Assembly: GCF_900110835.1 (NCBI RefSeq)
Contig: NZ_FOJG01000001.1
Coordinates: forward strand, 62,001-126,000
From: Chitinophaga arvensicola
GTDB lineage: Bacteria > Bacteroidota > Bacteroidia > Chitinophagales > Chitinophagaceae
Reading direction: 5' to 3'
DNA length: 64,000 nucleotides
Position 1 is the first letter of the stretch, and each line of letters begins with the position of its first letter. The notes beneath the pieces are model-generated. The model did not search any database. It was given only the letters and a program-made list of their open reading frames with translations, and was not told where the DNA came from. Shown here piece by piece: positions 46,669 to 56,727 of this stretch. A program made the translations under genes and the position numbers.

Positions 46669-47106
46669 ATGCAATGGACATTTACGCAGGATCAGCTTCC
46701 GGAAACCGCCCGGCAATTCTGGGATCATTTCGCTGACAAAACTGTTTTTACCCTGACCGGACCGATGGGAGCAGGAAAAACTACGCTGGTAAAAGCCTTA
46801 TGCGCCGCCAAAGGCGTACAGGACGCCACTGCCAGCCCCACTTTTTCCATCATCAACGAATATGCCTATAAAGACGCGCAGGGACAGCCCCGCCGCATCT
46901 TCCACCTGGATCTTTACCGGCTCCGGGATGAAGACGACGCCATCAGCGCCGGCGTGGAAGACACCCTTTACCAGGATGCTATCTGCTTCGTGGAGTGGCC
47001 GGAAATAGTAGCACATATGCTGCCTCCGGATACTGTTCACCTCCAGCTGGAAGTGCAACCGGACCAAAAAAGGATACTGCGCGAAAACGCTTCATCTGTC
47101 AAATGA
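46669..47106 (+). CDS. tsaE: tRNA threonylcarbamoyladenosine biosynthesis ATPase
   Basis: A 145-residue P-loop ATPase: Walker A GPMGAGKTTLV (residues 31-41), the SPTFSIINEY segment, HLDLYRL, and CFVEWPEIV. TsaE works with TsaB and TsaD to put t6A on ANN-decoding tRNAs. The start is at the ATG at 46669; the longer in-frame form adds only a non-conserved lead. Followed by ald 43 bases later. Confidence 0.93.
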   Translation: MQWTFTQDQLPETARQFWDHFADKTVFTLTGPMGAGKTTLVKALCAAKGVQDATASPTFSIINEYAYKDAQGQPRRIFHLDLYRLRDEDDAISAGVEDTLYQDAICFVEWPEIVAHMLPPDTVHLQLEVQPDQKRILRENASSVK

Positions 47107-47149
47107 TGTATCTTTGAATACTTCGATTTAAAAAAACTGAACACCGCAT

Positions 47150-48367
47150 ATGGAGCAGAGGCAAAAACCTGTAGTAAGTGCTGGCTTTACCTATTCACCG
47201 CTGGAAGAAACGTTGGATATTCCACAGAAAAATTCCCGTTTGTTTATAGGTATTCCAAAAGAAACATCTTTCCAGGAAAACCGGATTGCCCTTACGCCCG
47301 ATGCAGTCAGCATTTTAGCGGCACACGGACATCACGTAGTAGTAGAACATAAAGCCGGCGACGGGTCGCATTATTATGACACCGACTATTCAGAAGCCGG
47401 GGCAGAAATTGTATACGATAAGAAAGAGGTTTTCAAAGCCGAAATCATCGTTAAATCCGCCCCGCTGAATGATGAAGAAATAGAACTGCTGCATCCCCAC
47501 CAGATTGTTATCTCTCCTATCCATCTGGCTGCGCTGAAAGCACCACAGGTAGAAAAAATGATGGACAAGCGTATCACGCTGTTATCTTTCGAAAACCTGA
47601 AAGACGATGCCGGCACCTACCCTATTGTACGGGCGATGAGTGAAATCGCCGGAGGCGCCTGTATGCTGATCGCCGGACAGTACCTCAGCAACGACAACAA
47701 AGGAAAAGGCATCCTCCTCGGTGGAATTACCGGTATCCCGCCTACGAAAGTAGTGATCATAGGCGCAGGTATTGTGGGCGAGTTTGCCGCACGTACAGCA
47801 CTGGCCCTGGGATCTTCCGTAAAAGTATTTGACAACAATATCTATAAGCTCAAAAGGCTGCAGAACAACATCGGGGTACGTGTATTCACCTCCGTTATTC
47901 AGCCCAAAGTACTGGCAGAGCAATTACGCAATGCCGATGTAGCCGTAGGCGCGTTGTCGTCGCAGAGCGGGCGCACCCCCATCGTGGTCAGCGAATCGAT
48001 GGTCAGCAATATGAAGGCCGGTTCCGTGATTGTAGATGTGAGCATAGACCGGGGCGGTTGCTTTGAAACTTCGGAAATCACCACCCACGAAAACCCCGTG
48101 TTTAAAAAGTACGATGTGGTACACTATTGCGTGCCCAACATTCCTTCCGGCTTTGCCCGTACCGCTTCTGAAGCGATCAGCAATGTGCTGATGCCTTTAC
48201 TGGTAGAAGCGGCCGATGATGGTGGGTTTGAGAACCTGGTTTGGATCAAGCGCGGCGTACGTAACGGTATTTACCTGTACAAAGGCGCCCTGACCAACTA
48301 CCATTTAAGTGAGAAATTCAAGCTGAAATATACCGACCTGGAATTATTGCTGGCGGTAAAAGGCTAA
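47150..48367 (+). CDS. ald: alanine dehydrogenase
   Basis: A 405-residue NAD-dependent enzyme of the alanine dehydrogenase/transhydrogenase alpha family: an N-terminal domain with GIPKETSFQENRIALTPDAV, an NAD-binding glycine motif VVIIGAGIVGEFAARTA, and a late VSIDRGGCFETS and PNIPSGFARTAS. It interconverts alanine and pyruvate/ammonia. It has an N-terminal extension of about 30 residues. Its terminator is a perfect palindrome. Confidence 0.9.
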   Translation: MEQRQKPVVSAGFTYSPLEETLDIPQKNSRLFIGIPKETSFQENRIALTPDAVSILAAHGHHVVVEHKAGDGSHYYDTDYSEAGAEIVYDKKEVFKAEIIVKSAPLNDEEIELLHPHQIVISPIHLAALKAPQVEKMMDKRITLLSFENLKDDAGTYPIVRAMSEIAGGACMLIAGQYLSNDNKGKGILLGGITGIPPTKVVIIGAGIVGEFAARTALALGSSVKVFDNNIYKLKRLQNNIGVRVFTSVIQPKVLAEQLRNADVAVGALSSQSGRTPIVVSESMVSNMKAGSVIVDVSIDRGGCFETSEITTHENPVFKKYDVVHYCVPNIPSGFARTASEAISNVLMPLLVEAADDGGFENLVWIKRGVRNGIYLYKGALTNYHLSEKFKLKYTDLELLLAVKG

Positions 48368-48383
48368 ACGATACAAACTATAA

Positions 48384-48425
48384 AAAAAGAGCGGCCCTTC
48401 CTGATCAGGAAGGGCCGCTCTTTTT
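48384..48425. terminator. bidirectional intrinsic terminator
   Basis: A perfect 42-base palindrome centred on tgatca at 48404/48405, with A-run and T-run ends. It serves both ald and uppP. Confidence 0.92.
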
Positions 48426-48441
48426 ATCAGTAATGCTATTA

Positions 48442-49242
48442 TTATACTTCCAGTGTATATCCCATGAAGATAGCCGCGATAATGATAATACCTACCACGA
48501 TGCGATAGTATCCCCACATTTTGAAACCATATTTCTTCACGGCGCCGATAAAGAACTTAATAGCGCCCAGGGCCACTACAAAGGCTACGATATTGCCGAT
48601 CAGCAAGAGTTTCAGGTTTTCCGGGTGGGCAATCAGCAGTTCCTTTCCTTTCAGCAGTTTGTAACCAGTGGCGGCGGCCATGGTAGGCACTGCCAGGAAG
48701 AAGGAAAACTCTGCGGCCACACTGCGCGACAGCTTCTGTTGCATACCCCCGATGATGGAAGCGGCACTGCGGCTGGTACCAGGAATCAGCGCCAGGCACT
48801 GGTAAAAACCAATACGTAATGCGGTAAAAATATCTATTTTTTCTTCTGTCAGGATAGTAGGTTCTTTAAACCAGTTGTCCACAAACAGGAGGATAATACC
48901 TCCTACCAGCAGGCTAATACCCACGGTGAGCGGGCTTTCCAGCATAGCGTCGATCTTTTTGCTGAACAGGAAACCCAGGATCAGCGCCGGGATAACGGCT
49001 ACTGCGAGTTTCAGGTAAAAGTTAAAGCGATTCTTATCGAATACCAGGAATTTTTTCCAATAAAAAACGACTACTGCCAGGATAGCCCCGAGTTGGATCA
49101 CTACTTCAAACAGCTTGGTAAATTCATCTTTGCTGATCCCGAGCAGCGAGCTTACAATAATCATATGCCCGGTGGAAGAAACCGGCAGGAACTCCGTTAA
49201 GCCTTCCACAATGGCGATAATGATTGCCTGAAAAACGTTCAT
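48442..49242 (-). CDS. uppP: undecaprenyl-diphosphatase
   Basis: A 266-residue membrane enzyme of the BacA type that dephosphorylates undecaprenyl diphosphate to recycle the lipid carrier for cell-wall and polysaccharide synthesis. The signatures EGLTEFLPVSSTGH (residues 13-26) and PGTSRSAASI are intact and about eight membrane helices are predicted. A hairpin terminator at 49266-49293 on the same strand separates it from ftsX, so it may be transcribed separately. Confidence 0.95.
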   Translation of the reverse strand: MNVFQAIIIAIVEGLTEFLPVSSTGHMIIVSSLLGISKDEFTKLFEVVIQLGAILAVVVFYWKKFLVFDKNRFNFYLKLAVAVIPALILGFLFSKKIDAMLESPLTVGISLLVGGIILLFVDNWFKEPTILTEEKIDIFTALRIGFYQCLALIPGTSRSAASIIGGMQQKLSRSVAAEFSFFLAVPTMAAATGYKLLKGKELLIAHPENLKLLLIGNIVAFVVALGAIKFFIGAVKKYGFKMWGYYRIVVGIIIIAAIFMGYTLEV

Positions 49243-49265
49243 TGAATGTAATATGGTTAAAAGTG

Positions 49266-49293
49266 AAAAAAAAAGCGATGAGGGATCATCGCT
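49266..49293 (-). terminator. intrinsic terminator on the minus strand
   Basis: agcgatga/tcatcgct hairpin (49274-49281 with 49286-49293), loop ggga; reading minus, it is followed by nine T. It ends the ftsX-DUF3098 transcript. Confidence 0.85.
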
Positions 49294-49317
49294 GTTAAAA
49301 TACTTTTATAGAAATAG

Positions 49318-49593
49318 TTATGCCTTCGGTTTAGGACGGTGCATGATCGCATATACCTCTATTACCAGGCCGAGTACAATTACGATCGGAGCCAGGGTAA
49401 TTCTCTGGAAGCTGTACACCTGTTCTGGTTTGAAGCTGTTGGGATCACTGGAATCGCCTCCCATCATGAGGAGGAAACCCAATACAATCACCACAAGACC
49501 ACCCAGCATAAATTTGAAATTCTCTTTTGGGAAAATAGGGCGGCTGTCGGCCAGTGCATTTTCTGCATCCTTGTTCAAAGCTGTTTTAGCCAT
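49318..49593 (-). CDS. small membrane protein, DUF3098 family
   Basis: A 91-residue protein with two predicted membrane helices (about 31-45 and 62-82) and the loop GGDSSDPNSFKPEQVYSFQRI, which I associate with the DUF3098 family of Bacteroidota. Start at the ATG at 49593. It sits between ftsX and uppP on the same strand, close to ftsX, and may work with the division machinery, but that is only position-based. Confidence 0.83.
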   Translation of the reverse strand: MAKTALNKDAENALADSRPIFPKENFKFMLGGLVVIVLGFLLMMGGDSSDPNSFKPEQVYSFQRITLAPIVIVLGLVIEVYAIMHRPKPKA

Positions 49594-49630
49594 AGTGTTT
49601 GGTATTATATCTTCAGTTAAAGATTTTAAA

Positions 49631-50503
49631 TTAATACAAATCATCCAGTTTCAGGCGGAGGTATTTCATCACGGAGCGGTGTGTGCTCACCAGGGAAATA
49701 CTGATCCCGATCAGGATCATACCTATAAACAGGAAGGCGATCATCATGTTGTCACGTAATCCGGCCAGTTCAGGCAGCAGCTTATCAGATACCGACATGA
49801 TACCGATAAGACCTGCAATGGCAATGGCTGCGGCAATAGCGCCGTTGGCAATACTGCGTAAATCGAAAGGTTTGGCAATAAACCAGCGGGTAGCTCCCAC
49901 CATTTGCATGGTTTTGATCAGGAAACGGTTGCTGAACATCGCCAGGCGGATGGTATTATCTATCAGGAATATCACCACGAGGCATAATAAACCGCTGATG
50001 ATCAGGATGATCAATCCGATCCGGTTTACGTTTTCGTTCAGTTTGCTCACCAACATGCGCTGATAGGATATTTCCCGTACAATGCTCTGCTGGGAGAGGT
50101 TATTTTCAATGATCTTCAGACTGTCGTTGTTCACATAATTGGCGTTGGCCTTTATGTTAATGCTGCTGTACAGCGGATTATACTGGAGCAGGGTGATGAA
50201 ATCCTCTCCGAAATCCTTTCTGAACCGTTGCGCTGCCATGTCTTTCGACACATATTCAATTGACTTGATATATGGCTTATGGGCCATGGAGTCGCGCAAG
50301 GCGGTAGCCTGTGCCTCTTTCACGTTATCCCGGAGGATCACCTGTATTTCTATGCTTTCCTTAAAATACACGCTCAGCTTATTAGCGTGTATAACCACCA
50401 GACCCAATGTGCCCAGTAAAAACAATACCAGTGCTACACCTATGATGGAGTACAGGTAGGATGGTTTCGACTTCTTTGCTGATGATTTCCCGGATTGCGC
50501 CAT
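49631..50503 (-). CDS. ftsX: cell-division permease-like protein FtsX
   Basis: A 290-residue protein with four predicted membrane helices (about 18-38, 165-187, 215-237, 255-277) and a periplasmic loop after the first. The pattern is that of FtsX, which with FtsE controls cell-wall hydrolases at division. No ftsE adjoins it, as is usual in this phylum. Confidence 0.92.
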   Translation of the reverse strand: MAQSGKSSAKKSKPSYLYSIIGVALVLFLLGTLGLVVIHANKLSVYFKESIEIQVILRDNVKEAQATALRDSMAHKPYIKSIEYVSKDMAAQRFRKDFGEDFITLLQYNPLYSSINIKANANYVNNDSLKIIENNLSQQSIVREISYQRMLVSKLNENVNRIGLIILIISGLLCLVVIFLIDNTIRLAMFSNRFLIKTMQMVGATRWFIAKPFDLRSIANGAIAAAIAIAGLIGIMSVSDKLLPELAGLRDNMMIAFLFIGMILIGISISLVSTHRSVMKYLRLKLDDLY

Positions 50504-50764
50504 TAATCTGCAGTTTATCGGCGAAAATAATAAAAATTAGTAGTTATGTGTTTAATTTTGCCAACCTGGTCCCGTAATACAATGTTTCGGGGCAACAGAA
50601 CGGCAATATATAGAGATGTTGGGGAATGACATTGGTGTATTAATGAATTTAACATTATTTTGCTGAACAGGCATTTATTACAATTTTATAAATTATAACT
50701 GATAACGCCTTAATGACCGGACGTATTGTTATATCCGGACAATTAAGGTTCATCTACAACAGAT

Positions 50765-53530
50765 ATGGAATACAATTTCAGGGCAATCGAAAAAAAGTGG
50801 CAACAACAATGGGAGCAATCGCATGCTTACCGTGTGAGCAATGACAGTCCAAAGCCCAAATGTTATGTACTGGACATGTTCCCTTATCCTTCCGGAGCCG
50901 GTTTACACGTAGGCCACCCGCTTGGATACATTGCAACAGACATCTATTCAAGATATAAAAGGCTAAAAGGCTTTAACGTACTCCATACCATGGGCTACGA
51001 TGCTTTTGGTCTGCCTACCGAACAATATGCACTGGAAACGGGTCAGCACCCGGCCGTGACCACCGAACAGAATATCAAAACTTTCCGGGAACAGCTTGAT
51101 AACATTGGTTTCAGCTACGACTGGGAACGCGAGGTAACGACCAGCGACCCGTCTTATTATAAATGGACCCAGTGGATCTTCCTGCAGATCTTTGAAAGCT
51201 GGTATAACCGCAGCAGCCAGAAAGCAGAACCGATTACCACCCTGGTAGCCATTTTTGAGAAATATGGCAATGCCGGCCATATCTGCCCCGGCGACCGGAG
51301 CATCCAGTTCACTGCCGCCCAGTGGAACGCCTACAGCGAGAAAGAACAACGGGAAGTGCTGATGCAGTACCGCCTCGCCTACCTGGCCCATGCCGAAGTA
51401 AACTGGTGCGCAGCCCTGGGTACCGTTCTCGCCAATGATGAAGTAATCAACGGTGTGAGCGAACGCGGTGGCTTCCCCGTGGTGAAAAAGAAAATGAGCC
51501 AGTGGTTCCTGCGTATCACCGAATACGCCAACCGCCTGCTGTCCGGACTGGAAACCGTAGCCTTCAGCGATGCCATGAAAGAAATGCAGCGCAACTGGAT
51601 CGGTAAAAGCCAGGGCGCTGAAATCAGCTTTGCCGTTAAGAACTCCGCCGAAAAAGTGGAAGTATATACCACCCGCCCCGATACTATCTTTGGCGTGGAT
51701 TTCATTGTACTGGCTCCCGAACATGAGCTGGTAGCGAAGATCACCACCCCGGAACAACAGGGCGAAATCGACAAATACCTGGAATACGTGCAAAGCCGCT
51801 CTGAGCGGGAGCGTATGGCCGATGTAAAACAGATCACCGGCTGCTTCACAGGCGCTTACACCATCAACCCGTTTGATGGCCGCGAAATCCCGGTATGGAT
51901 TGCGGAATACGTATTGGCCGGCTATGGCACCGGCGCCATCATGGCCGTGCCTTGTGGCGACCAGCGCGACTTTGGCTTCGCCAGACATTTCAATATCCCT
52001 ATCACCAACATCATCGGCGACGCCTTCAACGGCCAGGAAGCCAATTCCACCAAAGATGCGAAACTGCAGAACAGCGGCTTCCTCGATGGCATGGACATGA
52101 AAGCCGCTATGGATGTAGTGATCAGCAAACTGGAAGAAATGGGTATCGGTAAACGCCAGATCAACTACAAAATGCGTGACGCCGGCTTTAGCCGTCAACG
52201 CTACTGGGGCGAACCATTCCCGATCGTATACAAAGACGGTGTTCCTTACGCGATGGATGAAAAAGACCTGCCGCTGGAATTACCGCATGTGGAAAACTAC
52301 AAACCCGGAGAAGAAGGAGAAGGCCCGCTCGCCAATATCACCGACTGGGTAAACGTAGCTCCCGGTGTAAAACGCGAAACCAATACCATGCCCGGCTATG
52401 CCGGCAGCAGCTGGTATTTCCTGCGCTACATGGATCCGCATAACAGCCACACCTTTGCAGACCGCAACGCCACCGACTACTGGAACCAGGTAGATGTATA
52501 CGTAGGCGGTACCGAACATGCCGTAGGCCACCTGCTCTACTCCCGCCTGTGGACCAAAGTATTGTTTGATCTGGGACATATCGGTTTCGATGAACCGTTT
52601 AAGTCATTGATCAACCAAGGGATGATCGGAGGTAGCTCCAGACTTGTATACCGCATCCGTGGTACCAACCAGTACGTTTCCCACGGATTAAAAGATCAGT
52701 ACGAAACAGACGAACTGCACGTAGATGTGAATATCGTGGATGGCCTGGAACTCGATACTGAAGCCATTAAAAAATGGAAACCTGATTTTGCTGATGCTAC
52801 TTTCATCCTGGAAGATGGTAAATATATCTGTGGGGTGCAGCTGGAAAAAATGAGTAAGCGTTTATTTAATACCGTTAATCCAAACGACCTGGTAGAGAAA
52901 TACGGCGCTGATACTTTCCGCATGTACGAAATGTTCCTTGGTCCGGTAGAACAGTCCAAACCATGGGATACCAAAGGAATTGAAGGTGTACACCGCTTCC
53001 TGAAAAAATTATGGCGCCTGTTTGCAGACGAACAGAAAGGCATCCTGGTAAACGAGCAACCTGCTACACCGGAAGAACTGAAGATCCTGCATAAAACAAT
53101 TCAGAAAATAGATCACGACACTTCCAGTTTCTCCTACAACACCGCAGTGAGCCAGTTTATGATCTGTGTAAACGAACTCGCTACCCTGCGTTGCCATAAA
53201 CGTAGTATCCTGGAGCCATTGCTGATACTGCTCACGCCTTATGCGCCTCACCTGTGTGAAGAACTGTGGCAGTATATCGGTCATAACGAAAGCATCCTGA
53301 ATGCTCCTTTCCCGGTATATGAAGAAAAGTATACCAAAGAAAGCGCGTTCAATTACCCGATTGCGATCAATGGTAAAACCCGCTCTGAAATGGGCTTCTC
53401 ACTGGATGCCGCTATTCCGGACATCGAGAAGGAAGTACTGGCCAGTGAAGTAGTGCAGAAATGGCTGGAAGGGAAAGCACCGAAGAAAGTGATTATCGTA
53501 AAGGGAAAGATGATTAATGTAGTGATTTAA
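50765..53530 (+). CDS. leuS: leucyl-tRNA synthetase
   Basis: A 921-residue class I synthetase: HIGH-type motif HVGH (residues 48-51), a CP1 editing domain (about 230-430), a KMSKS-type motif as KMSKR at 695-699, and a C-terminal anticodon-binding domain. It charges tRNA-Leu, such as the one in this window. The 260 bases before the gene have no other gene; a TAnnTTTG-like taattttg lies near 50553. Confidence 0.97.
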   Translation: MEYNFRAIEKKWQQQWEQSHAYRVSNDSPKPKCYVLDMFPYPSGAGLHVGHPLGYIATDIYSRYKRLKGFNVLHTMGYDAFGLPTEQYALETGQHPAVTTEQNIKTFREQLDNIGFSYDWEREVTTSDPSYYKWTQWIFLQIFESWYNRSSQKAEPITTLVAIFEKYGNAGHICPGDRSIQFTAAQWNAYSEKEQREVLMQYRLAYLAHAEVNWCAALGTVLANDEVINGVSERGGFPVVKKKMSQWFLRITEYANRLLSGLETVAFSDAMKEMQRNWIGKSQGAEISFAVKNSAEKVEVYTTRPDTIFGVDFIVLAPEHELVAKITTPEQQGEIDKYLEYVQSRSERERMADVKQITGCFTGAYTINPFDGREIPVWIAEYVLAGYGTGAIMAVPCGDQRDFGFARHFNIPITNIIGDAFNGQEANSTKDAKLQNSGFLDGMDMKAAMDVVISKLEEMGIGKRQINYKMRDAGFSRQRYWGEPFPIVYKDGVPYAMDEKDLPLELPHVENYKPGEEGEGPLANITDWVNVAPGVKRETNTMPGYAGSSWYFLRYMDPHNSHTFADRNATDYWNQVDVYVGGTEHAVGHLLYSRLWTKVLFDLGHIGFDEPFKSLINQGMIGGSSRLVYRIRGTNQYVSHGLKDQYETDELHVDVNIVDGLELDTEAIKKWKPDFADATFILEDGKYICGVQLEKMSKRLFNTVNPNDLVEKYGADTFRMYEMFLGPVEQSKPWDTKGIEGVHRFLKKLWRLFADEQKGILVNEQPATPEELKILHKTIQKIDHDTSSFSYNTAVSQFMICVNELATLRCHKRSILEPLLILLTPYAPHLCEELWQYIGHNESILNAPFPVYEEKYTKESAFNYPIAINGKTRSEMGFSLDAAIPDIEKEVLASEVVQKWLEGKAPKKVIIVKGKMINVVI

Positions 53531-53550
53531 CATCTCACCAAAGATAAAAA

Positions 53551-53582
53551 AAGGGCCACCGGAATATCCTGGTGGCCCTTTT
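53551..53582. terminator. intrinsic terminator
   Basis: Stem aagggccacc/ggtggccctt (53551-53560 with 53571-53580), then T; A-run before it. It lies between leuS and the convergent isomerase gene. Confidence 0.9.
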
Positions 53583-53585
53583 ACA

Positions 53586-54392
53586 TTATTTGATCTTATT
53601 GAAATCGTTCAGTTCTTTTTTCACGCCTTGCACATTATTCTCAAAATCATGCTCGTATTCCACGTAGATCCTGCCGTTGAATCCCTGGCGCTTTAACTCT
53701 TTCACTACTGCCGGGTAATCGATGATCCCCTCTCCTACATTCACATCTTCACCTGCCGCATTAATATCTTTCAGGTGAATTTCCAGGATATGTCCCTGCA
53801 GCTTTTTGAGGCAGTCTACTACATCAAGACCGCTTCTGGCCCAATGTCCCAGATCTGCACAGGCGCCGATATTGCGGTGGCCTTTAATGGCCGCCAGCAC
53901 ACTATCCGGATGCCAGTAAATGCTTTCGCCTTTTTTATGTTCGTGGATCGCCACCTTCATCTGATGTCTGCCTGCTACGCTATCGATGGTATGCCACTGA
54001 TCTTTGGCAGGTTCACAAGTGATAATGCTGCCGCCCAATGCTTTTGCCAGTAAAAAGCGCTGTTCCCATGCTTTGGGATCATCTGCATTTCCCACAAAAA
54101 GGGAGGTCATTTTAATGCCTTTTGCATCCAGCAGTTTCCTTGTGCCTTTTATTTCTTCGGGAGATAAGGCATCCAGGTTCTTTGCGTATTTGGCAACCGG
54201 CTGCCAGGCAAAGCCCTGTACGTCACGGCATCCGGCGCTATCCGTTTTCGCCAGTGCGGTTTCAAGCGGAAAGAGGTGGAAAGAATACAGGGCAATCCCC
54301 ATCTTCCAGACGGGCGCCACGGCACTTTTGCCGAAGCATAACAGACTGCAGGCAAGAATAACCGGCAAACAGTAGTAACTGATCTTTTTCAT
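53586..54392 (-). CDS. exported TIM-barrel sugar isomerase/epimerase-like protein
   Basis: A 268-residue protein with a Sec signal peptide (MKKISYYCLPVILACSLLCF) and a xylose-isomerase-like TIM barrel (AP endonuclease family 2 fold): GSIITCEPAKDQW, KVAIHEHKKG, NIGACADLGHWARSG, HILEIHLKDI and RIYVEYEHD carry the expected metal-binding residues (Glu, His, Asp, Glu). I start at the ATG at 54392, where the signal peptide begins. It probably acts in the periplasm on a sugar. It is 19 bases downstream of the PQQ dehydrogenase gene, so likely the same operon. Confidence 0.86.
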   Translation of the reverse strand: MKKISYYCLPVILACSLLCFGKSAVAPVWKMGIALYSFHLFPLETALAKTDSAGCRDVQGFAWQPVAKYAKNLDALSPEEIKGTRKLLDAKGIKMTSLFVGNADDPKAWEQRFLLAKALGGSIITCEPAKDQWHTIDSVAGRHQMKVAIHEHKKGESIYWHPDSVLAAIKGHRNIGACADLGHWARSGLDVVDCLKKLQGHILEIHLKDINAAGEDVNVGEGIIDYPAVVKELKRQGFNGRIYVEYEHDFENNVQGVKKELNDFNKIK

Positions 54393-54411
54393 ACGTTGTT
54401 GTTTTTCCGTG

Positions 54412-56574
54412 TTAATGTTTTTCAGGGAGTGCAAATGCGACATAGGCATCTCCGTTCTGACCACCCCATTTCGAACCGCCACAGGCGATCACGATGTATT
54501 GTTTTCCGTTTAACGAGTATACAGCAGGTGTAGCTACGCCCGGCGCAGGCAGATCTGTTTCCCATAAGACCTTTCCATTGCGCTTGTTAATAGCCCTGAA
54601 TTTACCATCGGCGGTGGCGCCAATGAAGAGCAGTCCTCCGGCTGTAACTACCGGACCGCCGTAATTTTCCCTGCCGGTTACAGGAATGCCTTTGGCGGTT
54701 AATTCCTTGAATTCTCCAAAAGGTATCTGCCATTCGAACTGGCCCGTGTTCAGGTTAATGGCGCTGAGTGTGCCCCATGGCGGCTTTATACCGGGGTATC
54801 CCTCTCTCGTTAAAAATTTATTATACCCGGTAAACCCATATAACTCCGGTGGCGCAGCGCTGGTATCGGTTACTTTAAAGGCTGTTTGCTGCTCTGATTT
54901 GAGATTCAGGATAAAAGAGGCCAGCGCATCTTTCTGCTCTTTGTTAAACTGGTTAAAACCGGGCATCATCCTTCTGCCGGTAGTTACCAGTTCCAGGAAC
55001 TTCTGTTTATTATACTTCGTATCCACATTTACAATCGACGGATAATCGCCGCCACCTTTTCTATCGGGTCCATGACAAGCCATGCAATGCTGTGTATAGA
55101 TCGCTTTACCGGCTTCCATATTGGTAGTGTTCACCTGTGGTTTGGGTTTGTTCTTCACCATGGTAAGCACCCAGGCCATTTCATTGGCGTTGACATACAT
55201 CATACCCGTTGCCGGATCAAATGCAGGACCACCCCATTCTCCGCCGCCATCATAACCCGGAAGTACCAACGTACCTTCTTCTGAAGGCGGTGTAAATGGC
55301 GTACCGGAACGCATCTTCGCAAACCGGGCTTTCAATTCCAGTTGCTCGCTGTCGCTCACTAAATTATTCAGTTCATCGGCTGTTACTGATTGACGGGCAA
55401 ACGGCTTTGGCAAAGAAGGCACTGGTTGTGTTTCCCATAGTTTTTCCCCTTCTAAAGCGGTATTGGTAGGAAAAGGCGTTTCGTTTATTTCGTATACCGG
55501 CTTTCCGGTAGTTCTTTCAAATACAAAAATGAATCCCTGCTTTGTAGTTTGCGCCACCGCTTCTATTTTCTTTCCATCTTTCTCTATCGTTACCAATGCC
55601 GGCGGCGTAGGCAGATCGCGGTCCCACACATCATGATGAACCAGTTGATGATGCCATATCTTTTTCCCGGTAAGCGCCTCGAAAGCTATGATACAATTGC
55701 CGTACAACCCTGCTCCCAGCCTGCCACCACCATAGAAATCATTCGTTGGATTACCCGTCACTGCAAAGAGAATTCCTCTTTTTTCATCCATACTGAATCC
55801 TGCCCAACCATTGGTAGATCCCATGAATTTATAGGCGTTCTTATCTTCCCAGGTTTCATATCCCGGCTCACCCGGATGAGGAATGGTATGAAAAATCCAT
55901 TGCTGCTTTCCTGTTTTTACATCAAAAGCCATAATATGGCCCGGTGTATTTTCTCCCACCAGTCCACTTACAAAAAACAGGTTTTTATATACCATCACCG
56001 GAGATGTGGGCGCAATAAACATCTCTTCTGGTTTATCCTTGCCCAGTTCATACCTCAGATCAATACCCCCATCTTTTCCAAAGGAAGATTCCAGTTTGCC
56101 GGTAACGGCATTAACGGAAAACACGATAGGCCCTACGGTGTAGATAATGCGCTTATCTGCTCCTTCTGCCCAGTAAGCAACGCCACGGTTCATGTTCACA
56201 CTGTTGCGGTGCCATGTTTTATTCATCAAGGAATCTGCCGGATCAAAGCTCCACTTCTCCTGCCCGGTTGCTGCATCAATAGCAAATAATTTGAGCTTTG
56301 GGGAAACCCCGTATAAAGTACCGTCAATAATCACCGGATTACACTCCATCGGCCCGAAACGGGTGGCATCGCCTTTTTCTGCATGATATACCCAGGCCAC
56401 CTGAAGCTGGCTTACATTGGAAGTATCTATCTCCGTAAGACTTGAATAACGGTTATTCATTTTACTCCCCCCGGTTACTTCCCAGGTGGTGCCAGCACTG
56501 GGACCGCTGTTGCAGGCTGCCATACCCGCTAACGCATGCGCGATAACGACAACGTGGAATCTGATTGCTTTCAT
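54412..56574 (-). CDS. PQQ-dependent dehydrogenase with inserted cytochrome c domain
   Basis: A 720-residue protein: a signal peptide with a candidate lipobox (GMAAC, Cys about 21), a beta-propeller of PQQ-type repeats (WAGFSMDEKRGILFAVTGNP, VVTAGGLLFIGATADGKFRA), and an inserted cytochrome c domain with CMACH around residue 498 and Met downstream (RRMMPGF). It resembles membrane-associated quinoprotein glucose/alcohol dehydrogenases and probably oxidises a sugar or alcohol in the periplasm, passing electrons to the haem. The exact substrate cannot be given. Confidence 0.87.
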   Translation of the reverse strand: MKAIRFHVVVIAHALAGMAACNSGPSAGTTWEVTGGSKMNNRYSSLTEIDTSNVSQLQVAWVYHAEKGDATRFGPMECNPVIIDGTLYGVSPKLKLFAIDAATGQEKWSFDPADSLMNKTWHRNSVNMNRGVAYWAEGADKRIIYTVGPIVFSVNAVTGKLESSFGKDGGIDLRYELGKDKPEEMFIAPTSPVMVYKNLFFVSGLVGENTPGHIMAFDVKTGKQQWIFHTIPHPGEPGYETWEDKNAYKFMGSTNGWAGFSMDEKRGILFAVTGNPTNDFYGGGRLGAGLYGNCIIAFEALTGKKIWHHQLVHHDVWDRDLPTPPALVTIEKDGKKIEAVAQTTKQGFIFVFERTTGKPVYEINETPFPTNTALEGEKLWETQPVPSLPKPFARQSVTADELNNLVSDSEQLELKARFAKMRSGTPFTPPSEEGTLVLPGYDGGGEWGGPAFDPATGMMYVNANEMAWVLTMVKNKPKPQVNTTNMEAGKAIYTQHCMACHGPDRKGGGDYPSIVNVDTKYNKQKFLELVTTGRRMMPGFNQFNKEQKDALASFILNLKSEQQTAFKVTDTSAAPPELYGFTGYNKFLTREGYPGIKPPWGTLSAINLNTGQFEWQIPFGEFKELTAKGIPVTGRENYGGPVVTAGGLLFIGATADGKFRAINKRNGKVLWETDLPAPGVATPAVYSLNGKQYIVIACGGSKWGGQNGDAYVAFALPEKH

Positions 56575-56609
56575 AAATATATATCTCCTAAAGACAATTT
56601 AGCTATCCG

Positions 56610-56617
56610 CAAACTTA
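56610..56617 (-). promoter_or_regulatory. -7 element for the PQQ dehydrogenase operon
   Basis: On the minus strand the sequence reads taagtttg (TAnnTTTG), 36 bases before the start codon at 56574. No -33 match is clear. Confidence 0.4.
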
Positions 56618-56727
56618 TTTAACCTTTCCCTTGCATAAAAGAACATGATTTGCCATATTTGATACAATATTTACATTTTTCCATCACTATGCACACTGAA
56701 AAAGAATAGCGTATTAATTACACCAGC

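Noticed and set aside
50963..52198. A long open frame of 411 codons antisense to leuS
   Set aside because: leuS motifs cover this region; the antisense product shows no domain and is a shadow of the coding bias.
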